Below, piece after piece: positions 1-13,100 of a DNA stretch of 64,000 bases (within the stretch, counting starts at the first letter, position 1; each line of letters opens with the position of its first letter). The DNA comes from Pectinophora gossypiella (taxonomy: Eukaryota > Arthropoda > Insecta > Lepidoptera > Gelechiidae), in contig NC_065433.1 in assembly GCF_024362695.1 (NCBI RefSeq), positions 27,313,700 to 27,377,699 on the forward strand, given 5' to 3'. Under the pieces are notes generated by a model. The model was given only the letters and a program-made list of their open reading frames with translations, had not been told where the DNA came from and made no database searches. The position numbers and the translations under genes are program-made.

Positions 1-210
1 AAAACCGCCAGAATTATGTTGAAAGCACACGTCAAACAGTTTGTATACCAGCGAGATACCTTTTTGATTCGCCTGGGTTATTCATTCATTTATTAATTCT
101 TCTAAAATTAAGAGCTGTCAATCATCCGTCCCTTTCCTTTTCGGCGGATAAGTAAATGGCAGGTATAAGTTAAAGTAAAATTAGGAGGTGTCTGCAGGAA
201 TCGGGGCCAA
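1..210. mobile_element. MITE-1, cut by the window edge
   Basis: The end CCTTTCCTTTTCGGCGGATA to GTCTGCAGGAATCGGGGCCA matches one end of the copy at 15352-15733. The other end is outside the window. Confidence 0.75.
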
Positions 211-510
211 TGGTGCTAATTCCTGTAAACACCATCTAATTTTATTTTAAGTTATATCTGTCACTTTCTTATCCGCCGAAAAGGAAAGGGACGGGTAATC
301 GACAAGCATAAAATTTATGGAACACACGTCAATTTTAAGCACAAATCTAAAACAACCGTCTAAAAATTCGCCCGGGTTATTCATTTATTTACTCATTCTT
401 CCTAAAATTAAGAGCTGTCAATCATCCGTCCCTTTCCTTTTCGGCGGATAAGAAAATGACAGGTATAACTTAAAGTAAAATTAAGAGATGTCTGCAGGAA
501 TCGGGGCCAA
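211..510. mobile_element. MITE-1, tandem second copy
   Basis: TGGTGCTAATTCCTGTAAAC at one end and TCTGCAGGAATCGGGGCCA at the other form roughly 85-bp inverted repeats (CTTATCCGCCGAAAAGGAAA in both). It abuts the copy at 1-210 and lacks about 70 bp of the middle found at 15352. Confidence 0.78.
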
Positions 511-904
511 TATTATCCTTAACTAATGCTAAAATTTGACGTTTCTAAAAAAAAAAAAAAGATCACATGGGCGGGATACGAATAATATAGATTATACATA
601 GACATTGACAGGTCCAGGTAAGCCTGACAAAATAATTATAATTGTAGTTAAACATTTGGACAACAACAATATATACATATTGACTTTTGCTTCTAGTAGG
701 TAGTAGGAGTCTTTTTAACATTTTCCTTTTCTAGTTGTATGTCTTCCATTTTTAGTTATTCACATCAGAATGGAACAAAGAACAGGGGCCTTATTATAAA
801 CTCTTAGCGCGACCATGTATAGAGTCTGTACACAGCTGATTCGTTTATAAGTATAGGTACGCATTTAAGTATTTTGATAACGGACTACTATTGATGTACT
901 AATT

Positions 905-1312
905 AATGAATTGTAATTAAAAATTATGAAATTATGATTACTAAACAAATACAGGGGGGTTAAAATGGCCACATCTAAGCAATTCATCTAAGAAAGCAAT
1001 ATTGCAATTTGACATTTGCGCATATAAAAATAAGTGCGCAATGCAAACAAATGTCAAATAGCAATATTGCTTTCTTAGATGAATTGCTTCGATGTGGCCA
1101 TTTTAACCCCCCAGATCTAAAACTGACAGAAAACATTTTTTTTCTATTTAACTTATTTATCAATTTTAATCAAGAAAATCGTAATAATAAGTCCGTAATT
1201 TTGTCACGTTTTTATATGACATCAATAGTGAAAAGCACATAGGTGCTTTTCGTGTTTTGACGTTTAGTAAAAATAAAAAGTAACTGATTTGACTAGTTTG
1301 AAACTAGTAAAA
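905..1312. mobile_element. MITE-3 split by MITE-2
   Basis: AAATTATGAAATTATGATTA...GACGTTTAGTAAAA...TTGACTAGTTTGAAACTAGT; the left TIR is degraded. Confidence 0.7.
953..1113. mobile_element. MITE-2, palindromic, nested in MITE-3
   Basis: AGGGGGGTTAAAATGGCCAC at the left and its inverse at the right; AGCAATATTGC in both arms; almost the whole element folds back. The uninterrupted site is seen in the MITE-3 copy near 3150 (GACAGATCTAAAGG). Confidence 0.85.
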
Positions 1313-1329
1313 GGCCTGTTGGTTGTTGA

Positions 1330-1425
1330 CAATGCGCAGTTACTTTTATATGCGCAAATTTCATGTTGCAATATCGCTTTTTAGATGAATTAACTTAGTG
1401 TGGTTTTTTAACCCCCCAGTTCTAC
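1330..1425 (+). mobile_element. MITE-2 half copy
   Basis: CAATGCGCAGTTACTTTTAT and GATGAATTAACTTAGTGTGG with TTTTTTAACCCCCCAG; only one arm. Confidence 0.65.
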
Positions 1426-1570
1426 AAAAATATCCGTATAGAACACGTACAGCTCTAAGGTACTTAATATAATATTAATATTTGTTCATTATTTTTAAGA
1501 AGTTTACTATGATACATTTAATAAATTAATCATTTCTAAACATCTAGTTTGTCAGACTTACCCAATGAGG

Positions 1571-1969
1571 TTTTCCAGGCTACGTTCCCCAAAACAATAC
1601 AGATGGCGTTGTACAGTTTTAATATGAAAAATACCTATTTTCTTACTTTTTTTTTCGAGCGCGTATTCAAAAAATGAAGCATAGGTATATAAAAAGCATT
1701 GTTGCTTGACATTTAGATCAGATTATGTATAGAATTATGTTGCTACCTATATTGCTTCTCTTTATTTTGAGTAGAATAGTAGTAGTAGAATAGGTGGTAG
1801 ATGTAATATTGTGCTTGGGTGTAATACCAAGGGATACTGTTGATAAGTACCCAAAAATAAAGATATAAGATGCATATGTCTGTTACCTATAAAATTAGAA
1901 GGTTAAACGAAGGAAAAACTGTACAGCGCCATCTAAATTGTTTTTTGAGGATCGTAGCCTGGAAAGTCC
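1571..1969. mobile_element. MITE-4
   Basis: Left TTTTCCAGGCTACGTTCCCC with ACAGATGGCGTTGTACAG; right TACAGCGCCATCTAAATTG with GATCGTAGCCTGGAAAG. TIRs of about 45 bp plus further inverted matches inward (TGTTGCTACCTATATTG). Confidence 0.78.
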
Positions 1970-2287
1970 TTCTTTCTCCTCCCGGGCTGAGCGACCAGGC
2001 AAACGCTACCTTGAAAACACACTTGGTAGCAAACATCTTATGAAAGAATTTAACTATACATTTACAAAAAAATACTTTAGTATATTTACAATTATATAAA
2101 TCTTACAACTACAAAGAGAATATTAAATCTACCTAAGTATATAAAATCTGACTCGGAAGGGACTCAAACCCGAAATTCTTGTCAAGCCTGAACAGGTGTC
2201 TTAAACAACTTATAACTAGTTCTACACTTTACATTATGAGTTTTAAGATAACCTGCACCACATTCGTGTTTCGCCTCATCATCTACC

Positions 2288-2558
2288 TCATCATCATCAG
2301 CCCATTACCGTCCCCATTGCTGGGGCACGGGCCTTCCCTATGGATGGATAGGGAGATCGGGCCTTAAACCACCACGCGGGCCCAGTGCGGATTGATGGTT
2401 ATAACGACTGCTAATGCAGCCGGAAATTCTGAATGACGGAGGAGCTCGAGGTGAAAACTTTTTTTTGTAGTCACCCATCCTATGACCGGCCTTTGCGAAA
2501 GTTGCTTAACTTGAACAATCTCAGACCGAGCGCGTTTACCGCTGCGCCACCGAGCTCA
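2288..2558 (-). mobile_element. SINE-A, older copy
   Basis: Retains head, 5S-like segment and tail but has lost much of the core (GCAGCCGG joins GAATGACGGAGGAGCTC). Confidence 0.88.
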
Positions 2559-2689
2559 CCGCGTATCATCTACCTACTTATGGGAAGTAAGTATAAGTAG
2601 TGTACACGCTAATAGTTGTAAAGGTCTTTTCTATGGAGACGTGGCAATGTGGGTCATCGCTTCGCATCGCGTGTCTCGTCATTAAATGG

Positions 2690-2897
2690 TCGCTGTGGTC
2701 CTGTGGTTCACCAGCTTGTTTCTCAAACGGGGAGCGCCGGTTCGAAACCCGGTACTGGACTTGCACCAATGAGTTATTAATTCAACCATTACAGACGGCG
2801 ATATGGCTCACCACCTGTCCCGTTGGTCTTAGCAGAAAGCATCTTGCGATGGATGTACCTCTGCCTACCCCAATTGGGATATTGTCGTGAGCTTATT
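2690..2897 (+). mobile_element. SINE-D, tRNA-derived, with RTE-like 3' end
   Basis: Head TGTGGTCCTGTGGTTCACCA (box A region) and CCGGTTCGAAACCCGG (box B), body with TTACAGACGGCGATATGGCT, and end CTCTGCCTACCCCAATTGGG then CGTGAGCTTAT. That end resembles the 3' end of the RTE fragment at 54308-54346. Confidence 0.82.
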
Positions 2898-3089
2898 TTT
2901 ATAGGTACTTATACATAGTTATATGTTTGAACGCACTGTCCGACTTGCCGTATCTTCATAAATAAGGCCTTTGTTTTAGGTCATAATAATAATTTATTAA
3001 ATAATCATCGATTATTTGGTCCAAAAAGTTTTTTTTTTCTTAAGAACGCTTCGCCACCTAAACGCGTTTAAACGCAGACGTGTTTTGGA

Positions 3090-3472
3090 ATTGGGTAGTT
3101 TCCTAGGTCAAAGATAAATTATGAAATTCTGATTACTAATGAAAGACAGATCTAAAGGTATTAGAAAACATTTTCTGTTTCCTATTTAACTTATTTATGA
3201 ATTTTAATAAAGAAAAGTGCATTTTTATTAGTGAATAAATGCAACATTTTGTCACGTTTCTTTATCTTCTATCGTATGGGTTGTGAGGTGGATTACCAAC
3301 CCCATCTACCCTGGTGTCAGGCTTACTATTGAGTCGCCAAAGGCCCCTGACATGGCTCAACGTTGTTCTATAACGTCACAGGTTGTTTTTTCTTACAAAT
3401 CCCTTAGTAATTTCTTTTTACGACGTTTAGTTTAAAAAGTAACTGATTTGACTAGTTGAAAACTACCCTATT
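3090..3472. mobile_element. MITE-3 with SINE-B fragment inside
   Basis: Left end ATTGGGTAGTTTCCTAGGTC, right end TTGACTAGTTGAAAACTACC then CTATT; these are imperfect inverse repeats of about 22 bp. The interior is AT-rich with TTTTGTCACGTTT. Confidence 0.78.
3264..3368 (-). mobile_element. SINE-B tail fragment nested in MITE-3
   Basis: TCTTCTATCGTATGGGTTGT to GGCCCCTGACATGGCTCAAC. The MITE-3 sequence TGTCACGTTT...GTCACAGGTTG continues on both sides. Confidence 0.8.
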
Positions 3473-3603
3473 GCTAATTTCCAATACTAACTGAATAATG
3501 GATTGCATTAAGAAAATATTATAGAATTTAGATAATATTTCTCTTCTCTAAATTTAAGCTTTACATAGCTCAAAGAGTTATTTACTTATAGATAAATATT
3601 TTA

Positions 3604-3655
3604 AAAAACAACTGTACAACGCCATCTATCGTGTTTTTGGGGAACGTCGGTTGGA
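3604..3655. mobile_element. MITE-4 single end
   Basis: CAACTGTACAACGCCATCTA and GGGGAACGTCGGTTGGAAAG match the MITE-4 right end; no partner was found nearby. Confidence 0.6.
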
Positions 3656-4061
3656 AAGTCGCTCATTCAACTACTTTACACTTTCGCTTATTTATGCGAT
3701 CAAATGATCATCCTTAACGTAGAATCATTGAATAAATTATACCATTAGCAGTGATAAGCACTTCATATCTTTGAAGATATCTGAGGAATCAATAATGAAT
3801 TAGGTCGTCTTGTTTACATGTGTCCGTTCATGAATAGTCTCGTCCGGAATAATATTAGTGTGCGCACATTGGTCACAATAATCAAATACTTCTTTAGTAT
3901 CATTTTTCATAGTAATCAATACCAAATACTTTTTTCTGGAACGATTTTGTCCGAGTAAGTGAACTGAATTAGCCACCGAAGGTGCGAATGACGGTTTTAG
4001 TTGCGCGTGGTTTCACTTTTAAACGTATATTTGTTTCCAGGGGGTGTTGGGGGGTTGTACA

Positions 4062-4187
4062 TCAGGTGGAGTGGTTCCTGGCGGGGTGCGGGGGGTGCGC
4101 AGGCAGCGGGGCGAGGGCGGGGTTGGCGACGGCGATGATGCTGTCCCCGCGCGCTGCTACCACTTGCGGGCGGTTCTCCTCCTGTTC
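4062..4187 (-). CDS. nab: nab terminal coding exon 7
   Basis: It encodes residues 447-487, starting EQEENRPQVVAARGDSIIAV and ending ARNHST before TGA at 4064-4062. The acceptor is strong (TTTTCGTTTTAG|GAA) and phase 0. Pro/Ala-rich with CpG-rich third positions, unlike the surrounding intron. The 3' UTR runs toward lower coordinates; I could not assign a poly(A) signal. Confidence 0.85.
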   Translation of the reverse strand, partial: EQEENRPQVVAARGDSIIAVANPALAPLPAHPPHPARNHST

Positions 4188-7100
4188 CTAAAACGAAAAG
4201 AAACAACTCAGATTTACTTAGAAACAAAAAATATAATTATATTTTTAGATGACGTCACAGTAATATGAGATGAAGTGTGTTGTAGTGCTCATATTTTGAA
4301 GCTCTTGAGTTGCTTATTATTAGGTATTTTGTGTGTACTATTTATATAAGTAGGTATATTTGTTAGGTTATGTATATAGGTTAGGTATATAATATATTTG
4401 TAAGTATGTTATATATTTATTTGCATGTATTTATTGGTAAGTTGTACTTATAGTTTGTACCCGCAATCTTTCAATTTTTTTTTTAATTTTTCCTCACCTT
4501 ATGGTTGTCTGGAAGAAATCGCTTTAAGCGATAAGGCCGCCATTTGCCATGTACTTAGTTACTTTTTGTAATTATTTCTTTTTATTTTGGTGCAATAAAG
4601 TGTATTTTTATTGTATTGTAATAATACAAGGAACGTAAGTCTATTGGGAAAGAAATTCCCAGTAGTTCAGTTGTTCGGTAAGACTACTGGGAATAGGGAA
4701 AAAACAAAAGTGAAAATACATTTCCCAATTTCAAGAACAATTCGACAAAATAGTGCACGAAACAGAATTTTCAAGAAACACTATAATTTCCATATAGCAT
4801 AGCATAACATTACTGTATCTACAAAGTTGTAGACAGAAGAGTGGAGATATAAGTACACAGGGTGTTAGTAACATCGTAACCAACACTTTGAGGTATGATT
4901 CAGACCATGATTTTGAGTTGATATCAAATTGAATTTTCCGTAAAAGTAAGGAAGAAAAAATAATTAAAAATAAACACAAAAATTTTCATGAATTTTCCGA
5001 CATGAAATTCCACTTGATATCAACTCGAAATCGTGGTCGGAATCATCTCCCACAGTATTCATTAGGATGTTACTAACACCCATACGTACTTGTACGAGGT
5101 ATAAGCATAGAGCAACACGGACCTCCGCGGGAGAGACAGAGAGACATAACGCAATTGAGAAGTGTCAAATAAATAATTGAATCTATCAATCGTGCGGGTT
5201 GTGAGAGGGGTTTCTAACCCAATTAACCCTGGTGTCAAGGTTGATTGAGCCGCCAAAGACCACTGACATTGCTTATGTAACGACCAACGAGTAACCGGGA
5301 CCAACGCCTTAACGTGGCTTCCGAAGCACGGATCATCTTACTTTCGGACAATGAGGTGATCATAGTATAATATCCTAATCAAACTAGGGATCACAAAGTG
5401 ATTTGTGTGATATGTCCCCACCGGGATTCGAACCTGGGACCTCCACCACAGAGGTAAGTGACGTTGTGGTCGAAGATGGGACAAGCTTACCTAGAAGGAT
5501 CCTATTAATCCGCGAAGAGGCCTACATTGTACTTGTCGGAAAGTGAGATAATACTGACATGGTGCGGGCTGGCCTGGGGTGGAGGGCTGCTGGCGCTGGA
5601 GTAGGAGCAGCGGGAGTCGGCGTCGTCACTCTCGGTCTTACCCCACCAGCTCTGGGTGGAGTTGCTGCGCGCCGCCTCAGGGCTCGCTCGCACTCCATTT
5701 TCCCCTTCATCCTCCTGTTAATATTCACAATGTTGTCTTATTCAACGTAATCCAAAAGACATTGCTCAAAATGTATAGATGAAATACCCAAAATCGGTTT
5801 TCGTGAATCACAACGCCATCTAAGCCCATCGAACTTCTTCTATTACACGTGAGTTGTGAGGTGAATTACCAACCTCAACAACCGTCTTGGTGTCAAGGTT
5901 ATTGAGCCGCCAAAGGCCCCTGACATGGCTTACATCAGAAAGTTATAACCGAGACTCATGTGTTATTATCAACCGAGAAAGAAAGGGGCGGGTGACCGAT
6001 AGGCATAAAATTTATGGAACACACATCAAGTTTAGGCAGTGGAACTCTTAGTGATCGTAACAAAAACTGAGGGATGATTCAGACCATGATTTTGAGTTGA
6101 TATCAAGTGAAATTTTCCGTCGCAAAAGTGTTATCAAGTAATATTAAAAAATACACCACTTGTTATCAAGTCAGATTCATGGTCCGAATCATCGCCCTCA
6201 GTATTCTGAACGGTGTCACTAACAGCCTGTATATTGATTGAGTTATTATCTAGTTATGCTATGGATGTAACTAGTGTTGTTACTGACTAGTTAAATTGGA
6301 ACATGAATAAAGAAATATATGGTTGTGTCAATAATGAGGTACTGAAAAAAGCACTAAACAAAATAGGAAGAAGAAGCATGCCAAATAATAAGGTTCACTA
6401 CTTACCGCTTTGCAAGGGCCATACCTGTTAGTTGAAAGCAAGCTATAACTAAAAAAGAAATGCCAAATAATTATAGTAAATTAGAACCAGGCGCAGTACT
6501 CATGCAGCTTGTTAAAGTAACAAAATTTCGCAGATTGTAACTAGAATTTAAATCCAAGAAAAGGTACTTTGTAAAACAGGAATTTTGTAACAATCATTCG
6601 TAGAGGTCCTTATTCGAAAAATTGATAACAAGTGTATATATTAATTGAATTATATAATTACGGCTGATAATGATGATGATGATATTCATCTTTGCGTGCC
6701 TATTTATATCATTTTTAATTGCCTCAATATTTTATATGCACAAATATCAAACAACAATATTGGTTTTTATATGAATTGCTACAACAGGTCTTTTTAGACT
6801 CCACAGCTGGTTTCAGTGACCAATAGCCAAAAGAAAAAAGAAATACGAAAATATGAAGTGTGCAAGATAAACTAATCAATAAATACTACAAGGTATATGC
6901 AGGATGTTATAGAAGATTCTACAGCAAGGGTGCAGATGAAAGAGGAAGGTCCGAACAATGGAATCCAACTGGATATGAAACAAATTCGATTGGTGTTTCC
7001 AATAGGATCCCGTCAATTACAACATGATATGAGTGACCAATATGATGAGTGATTGGCTAATATCCCGTTTACCATACGGCTCATCATATCCATCGACTTC

Positions 7101-10100
7101 ACTTCAACAGCGGCTGCATGTTGTCCTCTGATTAACATTATCTGTATAATCCTGGGAGGTTAAAAATGCCACATTGAAGCCGGAAAAAGCAACATTGTAG
7201 TTACTTGTGTGTTACTTTGCAATATTGTTGCTTATTTAAATGAATTGCTTTCATGTGGCCTTTTAACCACTCTGGTCTAAACCAGAAACGAAGGTCCTTG
7301 TGGATCTCAAGTGAGAGATTAAGTATGTACTCATATAGGTTTCCAGTAGGATTCCAGCATTCTGTTATAAAGGTCCAGGCTTGGTGCATGAGCCATTGAT
7401 TCGCATTGACTTGTCGCATTCGCTAGACTAGTGTGGTAAGTGCTAAAATAAAATGTTAAGTGGTATCTAGGGTTTCTAGTCGGATGAGGTTTAGTCGGTG
7501 AGGTCAATATGGAGTGTGGGTGGGACCTGGCGCGGTCGCTTGCTGGGTGTCTCGTCCTCATCCCGTTCTCGATCCTCACCCACTGACGCTGCGGGCGGTA
7601 AACTAGAAAAAATACATATTCTTTCAAAATCTTATAAGAAATTCATACTGCGGTTGGAAGGATTGGAACCCTATCAAAGGCAATCACTTGTTCCAACAAG
7701 TTTGTATATTTATGTTAGTGCGCGGATTGCACCTTCGCATTTACATGATTCTAACAAAATTCTAAGTCCAGGATCTGTTTGGATGATGCTCTGATAATCA
7801 GTCACATAAGGATTAACTGTCCTGTTATATTGTCTTATAGGTACATTTTATCATTTATTGTATCTTAGATAGGAGTATTGGTTCTATCTGTCTACCCCGT
7901 TTGTTTAAGTACAATGGTACAAGATTCAGACTTTGTTTCAAGATTTTTCTCTTCTGATTACTTGTGGCTCTGCCTAACCCATTAGGATTTACGGCCGTGA
8001 GTTTATGAATATGACCCATTGACATGCATCCTTAAGCTTATCTCTCCTTCTGTCAACTTTTCTTTTTGGTGCAATAATATTTAAGGTTTATGTTTCCTAC
8101 CTGTGTTTGGAGTAGTGCAGGCCCGCCCTGCGCACGAGTTGCCGTGCGAGCGGGAACAGCTCGTCGCGGCGGGTAAGCAGCGCCGGCACGCACCGACACA
8201 TCTGTGCAGCTGCTTCGTTTACCATCACCTGGACAATATAAGTCCACATCAGCAAGGCATAATATTGTGACTTAGATTTTTTTCTGCTGGACTGGAAGCG
8301 AATACAATATATTACGTCCAGTTGCTTATTTTCCCGGATATGTCGTAAAAACTCAAGAGTCTTATTTGTACATGATATACCACATAAGGAACGATATGCT
8401 GAACACTTGTCATCGTACTGTCGTAGGGTGACCGTAAGTTTCATTCTAAAAGTGGTTGCAAGTTGTCTTCTGACTACTTGTGGAGTTGTGGCTCTGGTCG
8501 CCGTCGTTTATGTACGTGTGTAATTAATAAACTTTGGCTCACCTCGTGCAGCGTCAAAGGCTTCTCTGGTTTCCTCTTGCAGTCAAATCTCCCGTAAATT
8601 GCCGCGTATTTCCTGATCTCCTCCATCCGTCGAGGATCCGATTCAGGCATAAGCATAACCAGTTCCAACTCCTTACACATCTTCTTTTTAGTGTTTTGCG
8701 GCTTTGGTTCCAACTGTGGCAAGTTTTTGCTGAGCTTCTCAGCTGCTGCCGCTAGCTTTTGTACATGCACATCCAAGAGAACCGGTGTTAGGACTGGTGA
8801 GGTGACGGATCCGGGACTGGAACCAGCGGATGGAGGACACGCGCTTTGAGGGGAGAACGACCGAGATGCAGAGGTAGTAACGGGGGCTGCGGGCGCAGGG
8901 GATGGCGGCAGCACAATTTTGGAGAAATTAGTCTGATTGTGCACCGGACTTGCATTGCACGCCGACGCGGTGGAACCGCAGCTGTTTTCTGGTGCTCCTG
9001 GAGAGGGGCTGTACGCGGGTCTGTTGCTCTCAGGTGACGCCACCGCTCGTGACATGACACTCGGGATAGCAGCAGGCAGGCCAATTAAACCTCGTCCGAC
9101 CCCCATGAACGGGTTTTCTGAAGGACAAAGGTTGGGGACGATGGGGATCTGGAACAAAGCCGGGTTGTTGACCCACTCCTGCAGGGCCTTCTGCAGACGT
9201 CTGACGTGCAGCGGCTTGGATGCCATTCCCACGAGTGCCATGATCTCAAGGAATTCAGACTCGCCAGCGTCGCAGAGCTGCTGCAAGTCGTCACCACCTG
9301 AAACATAAACATCAACTCTTAATAACACTATCAAAATCAAAACTAAAACAATGTTATAAAAAACATCTATATAGAATAAGAGAACGTTGATTCTAAGTCT
9401 AAATTCTATTTTAGTTCTATTCGTGGATATCAACATATGCCTAAGTAGAAAAATAACAATTGAACAAAATCAATCGGCGGTTTTTTGCTAAATAGCATTG
9501 TTTTCAAGTCAAACTTTGGCTCCTAAGTATCTTGGATCGTTTGCATACGGACATCATTAAATATCTAGAAGAAGTTGGCCCTTCGCATGTCCGAAAAAAA
9601 TAATGAATTCATCTAATCCCATTTCTCTACATGAATATGCAAATACTTTCTTGCAAATCAAGTTCATTCTACATCTATTGTTCGTCACAAAAACGTGTGA
9701 TACGATGAAAAAATATCAGCTCACACTCGCAGATAATTTAGTCGAATATGCTAATGTTTACGTGACCATTTTGCGAAGGGGCTCCAAGAAAAAAACAAAA
9801 GGATTTAAAGACGGCCAAATCCTTGGAGTGGGTAATTGCCGAGTTGGAAATTAAAAAAATAAATTTACATGAGGCGCTGCGGTCGGTGTTTTTTCGCCGT
9901 ATGGAAATGTATTTTTGGTTATAAGTAGCTTTGGTCTGATGAGAAAGAGTTTTTTGTGATGTTCCTATGAAAGTTAGATTAGTTGAGATACCTGGGGTTG
10001 AGGTTGTGGCGAGTTTTTGCAGTAACACCTGGCTTGTGTGGACGCTACGGACTAAAATGGTGTTCTTAAATTGAATTTACTTACATGCCTATATATTTTC

Positions 10101-13100
10101 CTCGTCGATCACCTTCATTGATGTTCGTTGAAAACCTCTCGACAGAGAAAATTTTAATAACATTGTTCAAGTTCCAATAATGCTCGCTTGGTATATTTAT
10201 GTCAGGCAACAAAAACATATACCTACCTAAAGTGCATGGGTGTTCTAAAGATAATTTTAAACCATTTTAAAACAATGCATGTACTTTCATAATTATTTTG
10301 AACCCTTGTACTTTTTAGTTTCACCATTATGCTGCTTTTGAACAATCTCTGTGTAAACTTTACGCCACATTTCGGACAAGCATATGCAATGATCTGTACA
10401 GATTATCAGATCTTCATTAGGCCTTGAAGTTTCTAGCCCACATTTGGAACAATCTAGATTTTGACTAGATCTTTAAATTTTAGAAATAAGAATCTCTTGC
10501 ACCTCTTTGATCGATCTACTTTCATCTTCGAATCGAATTCATTATAGATACGTCTTATATCTCTAAGATGCAAATATTATTTACATGTTCTTCAAAACCA
10601 CAGGAGCCACGTAAACTCAAATCAAGCATATAACTAAACCGACGGTCGACACTTCTTGTTGCTGAAAGCCGTGAAGAGAATATATTGCTTGTGTTGTGGC
10701 ACAGGCGTCCCTTCGTCAATGGGATGCGTTTCTCCATTACTTTGCTCCACTGTATTTTCGTTGCTGTAACAACAACATAACGTAGCCTGTACAGATATAC
10801 ACGCACTCCTAGCCAGCTATGCTCGTTGCTGTCAATATTTTTAAGAATCCCAAAGTGATAACTATGGCGACACTGTAATTTCTTTAGGTACTTATAACTA
10901 AAGACTCATTTGAGTTACGAGATGTCAAAATGCAGGTTTTTGATAATTTATATAACATTATGCTAGACTGGGAGATAACAGAAAACAGAAAGTTAGCTGC
11001 TTATCTTCCCGGGCATGGCGCAAAAACCGACTGAAGATCGTGACCTTTGTTCAATGATGGACATTTTAATGGCGATAGGCTGATCACCAATCGCTATATA
11101 AACCTTCAAGGTGCCTTCTGATTACTTCTGGCTCTGTATTAAGTTTATCAACAAGAGAAAAGAAGTGAGGTTATGTTGATACTAACCCATTTCAAGCAGA
11201 GTGTCATAGTAGGCCAGGAGGCTGGCGCGTTGCATTACTCGGTACAGTTGCAGCTCTGCTTCGTTAGAGGGCGCTGAGGTGACCACCACTGCAATAGCAA
11301 AAGAGAATAGCTTAGATCACGTGCAGTTTGAACACAACTATATTGCGTAGCTATGGTACATTTGTTTAAATGTACTAAGTATAAAGTATTTTATCACGCT
11401 TGTTTTATCTATCTTATCCACATTGGATACAGCGTGAACATACTTTTTTCTTTATTGCAAGTAAACTGTGTTATCATCTCGAAAGAGTTCTTTTTCATTT
11501 TTTTAAATTATGATTATCTATTTTGTATCGTTCGAAAGAAGCTTCGCAATATGCAAAAAAATATATAGAACATCAATAATAATAATAATCAATATATACC
11601 TACCTATAGACAACAACCAAAATGTGTGTTGCTAGATGTGAGTGTAATAAACTGCGGATTAGTAGTGGTGATGGTAATAATAGAAGATAACAAGATATAA
11701 TAAAAAAATAATAAGTAGTAGTAATAAAAAATGAATATCTCTGACAGTCACTAGAAGTCGAGACAATATCCCAGCAGATCTAACATATGGCAACACTTTA
11801 AAAATACAACGCAAGTACATACACTACTAATAAACATAGTCAAAATGTGTTTTTACTTGCAATTCCACAAAACATGCCACAGGATAGAAAGTTAGAGTGG
11901 TGTGGTCATGAAAAAGGATTTAGAATAAGCTCAGCATTTCTAACAACGACAATATTACTATTCAACAAAAACACAACAAGATAAAAAATAAAACAGGAGA
12001 TTATAAAAAAATAGGAGAAACAACAAACGGACAACAATTCGATACAACACATTTATTTATAATAAGAACAATCCTTACTGGTCACAAGAGCTGCGACGAG
12101 AATATGCTGAAACAAAAAAAAAATATATAAATAAACTAAAGCAAATAAAAAGAGGCCTAACTTGAACAAGAAAATGGCCTCCAGGACAAGTACATTGACA
12201 TCTTATCATCTAAGTTTTAGAAAAATAAAACGAAATGACACTAATGAGAAAATGAAACGAAATACAATATCATTTAAGTTTAGATTATCGGACTCGGCAT
12301 CAAAGCAAGTAATACCTAAGATTAATTCTTTACAGTTGGTTAAGTAGGTACTAAATGTAATTTTTGGTTTCATACACGTTAGACGAGCTGATGTTTGCGT
12401 GTCGTCCACGACCGAAATTGCGTGTGCGACGCGTACAAAAAACAACCCCCTTTTATTAACCCTTTGTGTTACCAAAAAGAATCGACCCGACCGTTAACAT
12501 ACGAAAAAATAGATGAAAGAACTTTATATAAAGGGGTCTGGCCTTTGTTCGGTGTGAGCAGAGTGCCCAATCCGCATGTAGTTACAGACAAAAAAAAATT
12601 GTAGAAAAAATCCGCGCCACCCCTATGATTTCTTACCCTAAACCCGATTGGTTTAAAAAAAATGTGGGGTGGTTCTTAGTTGGGCCAGGTAGAAGGTTTT
12701 TATACTATAAACAAAAAATATTATAAAAACTATTTAAGTAGAGCATACTATGTAAGGCCCGGATTCCAGACACAATAGTTAAACAATGGGATTTGGATTT
12801 TAAAAGGACTTTGGGCCTTACGACCATATAGAGCTATAGCTAGCATAACTAATATATTAATCGAATTTTCGGTTTGTTTTGTAATATTTATAATTTGTTG
12901 TAACTTTACCGAATAATAATTTTAACCGAAAAACAATGATTCGGCAAACGCTATCGGTGAACCATGATAATTATCGACGAATAGAACTTCCGGAAATCAA
13001 TTATATGAATAAAAGGTTTTCCCACATACCGTGCTCAATTCACGAATAAGTTATAAGTAAGTTCTCACAATATTCTCTTGTTGATTAGACATTAAATTAT

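Noticed and set aside
2690..2770. Possible tRNA genes here and at 5400-5465, 26760-26820, 32165-32240 and 33050-33100
   Set aside because: Box A and box B are present, but each continues into a SINE body and tail and none folds into a full cloverleaf with discrete ends by eye.
8937..9308. 123-codon plus-strand ORF and other ORFs across 8474-9315
   Set aside because: Shadows of nab exon 3 on the opposite strand or in other frames.
9298..9436. N-terminal extension of the exon 3 ORF, hydrophobic and suggesting a membrane segment
   Set aside because: It is intron sequence upstream of a clear AG acceptor; exon 2 supplies the true preceding NCD1 half.
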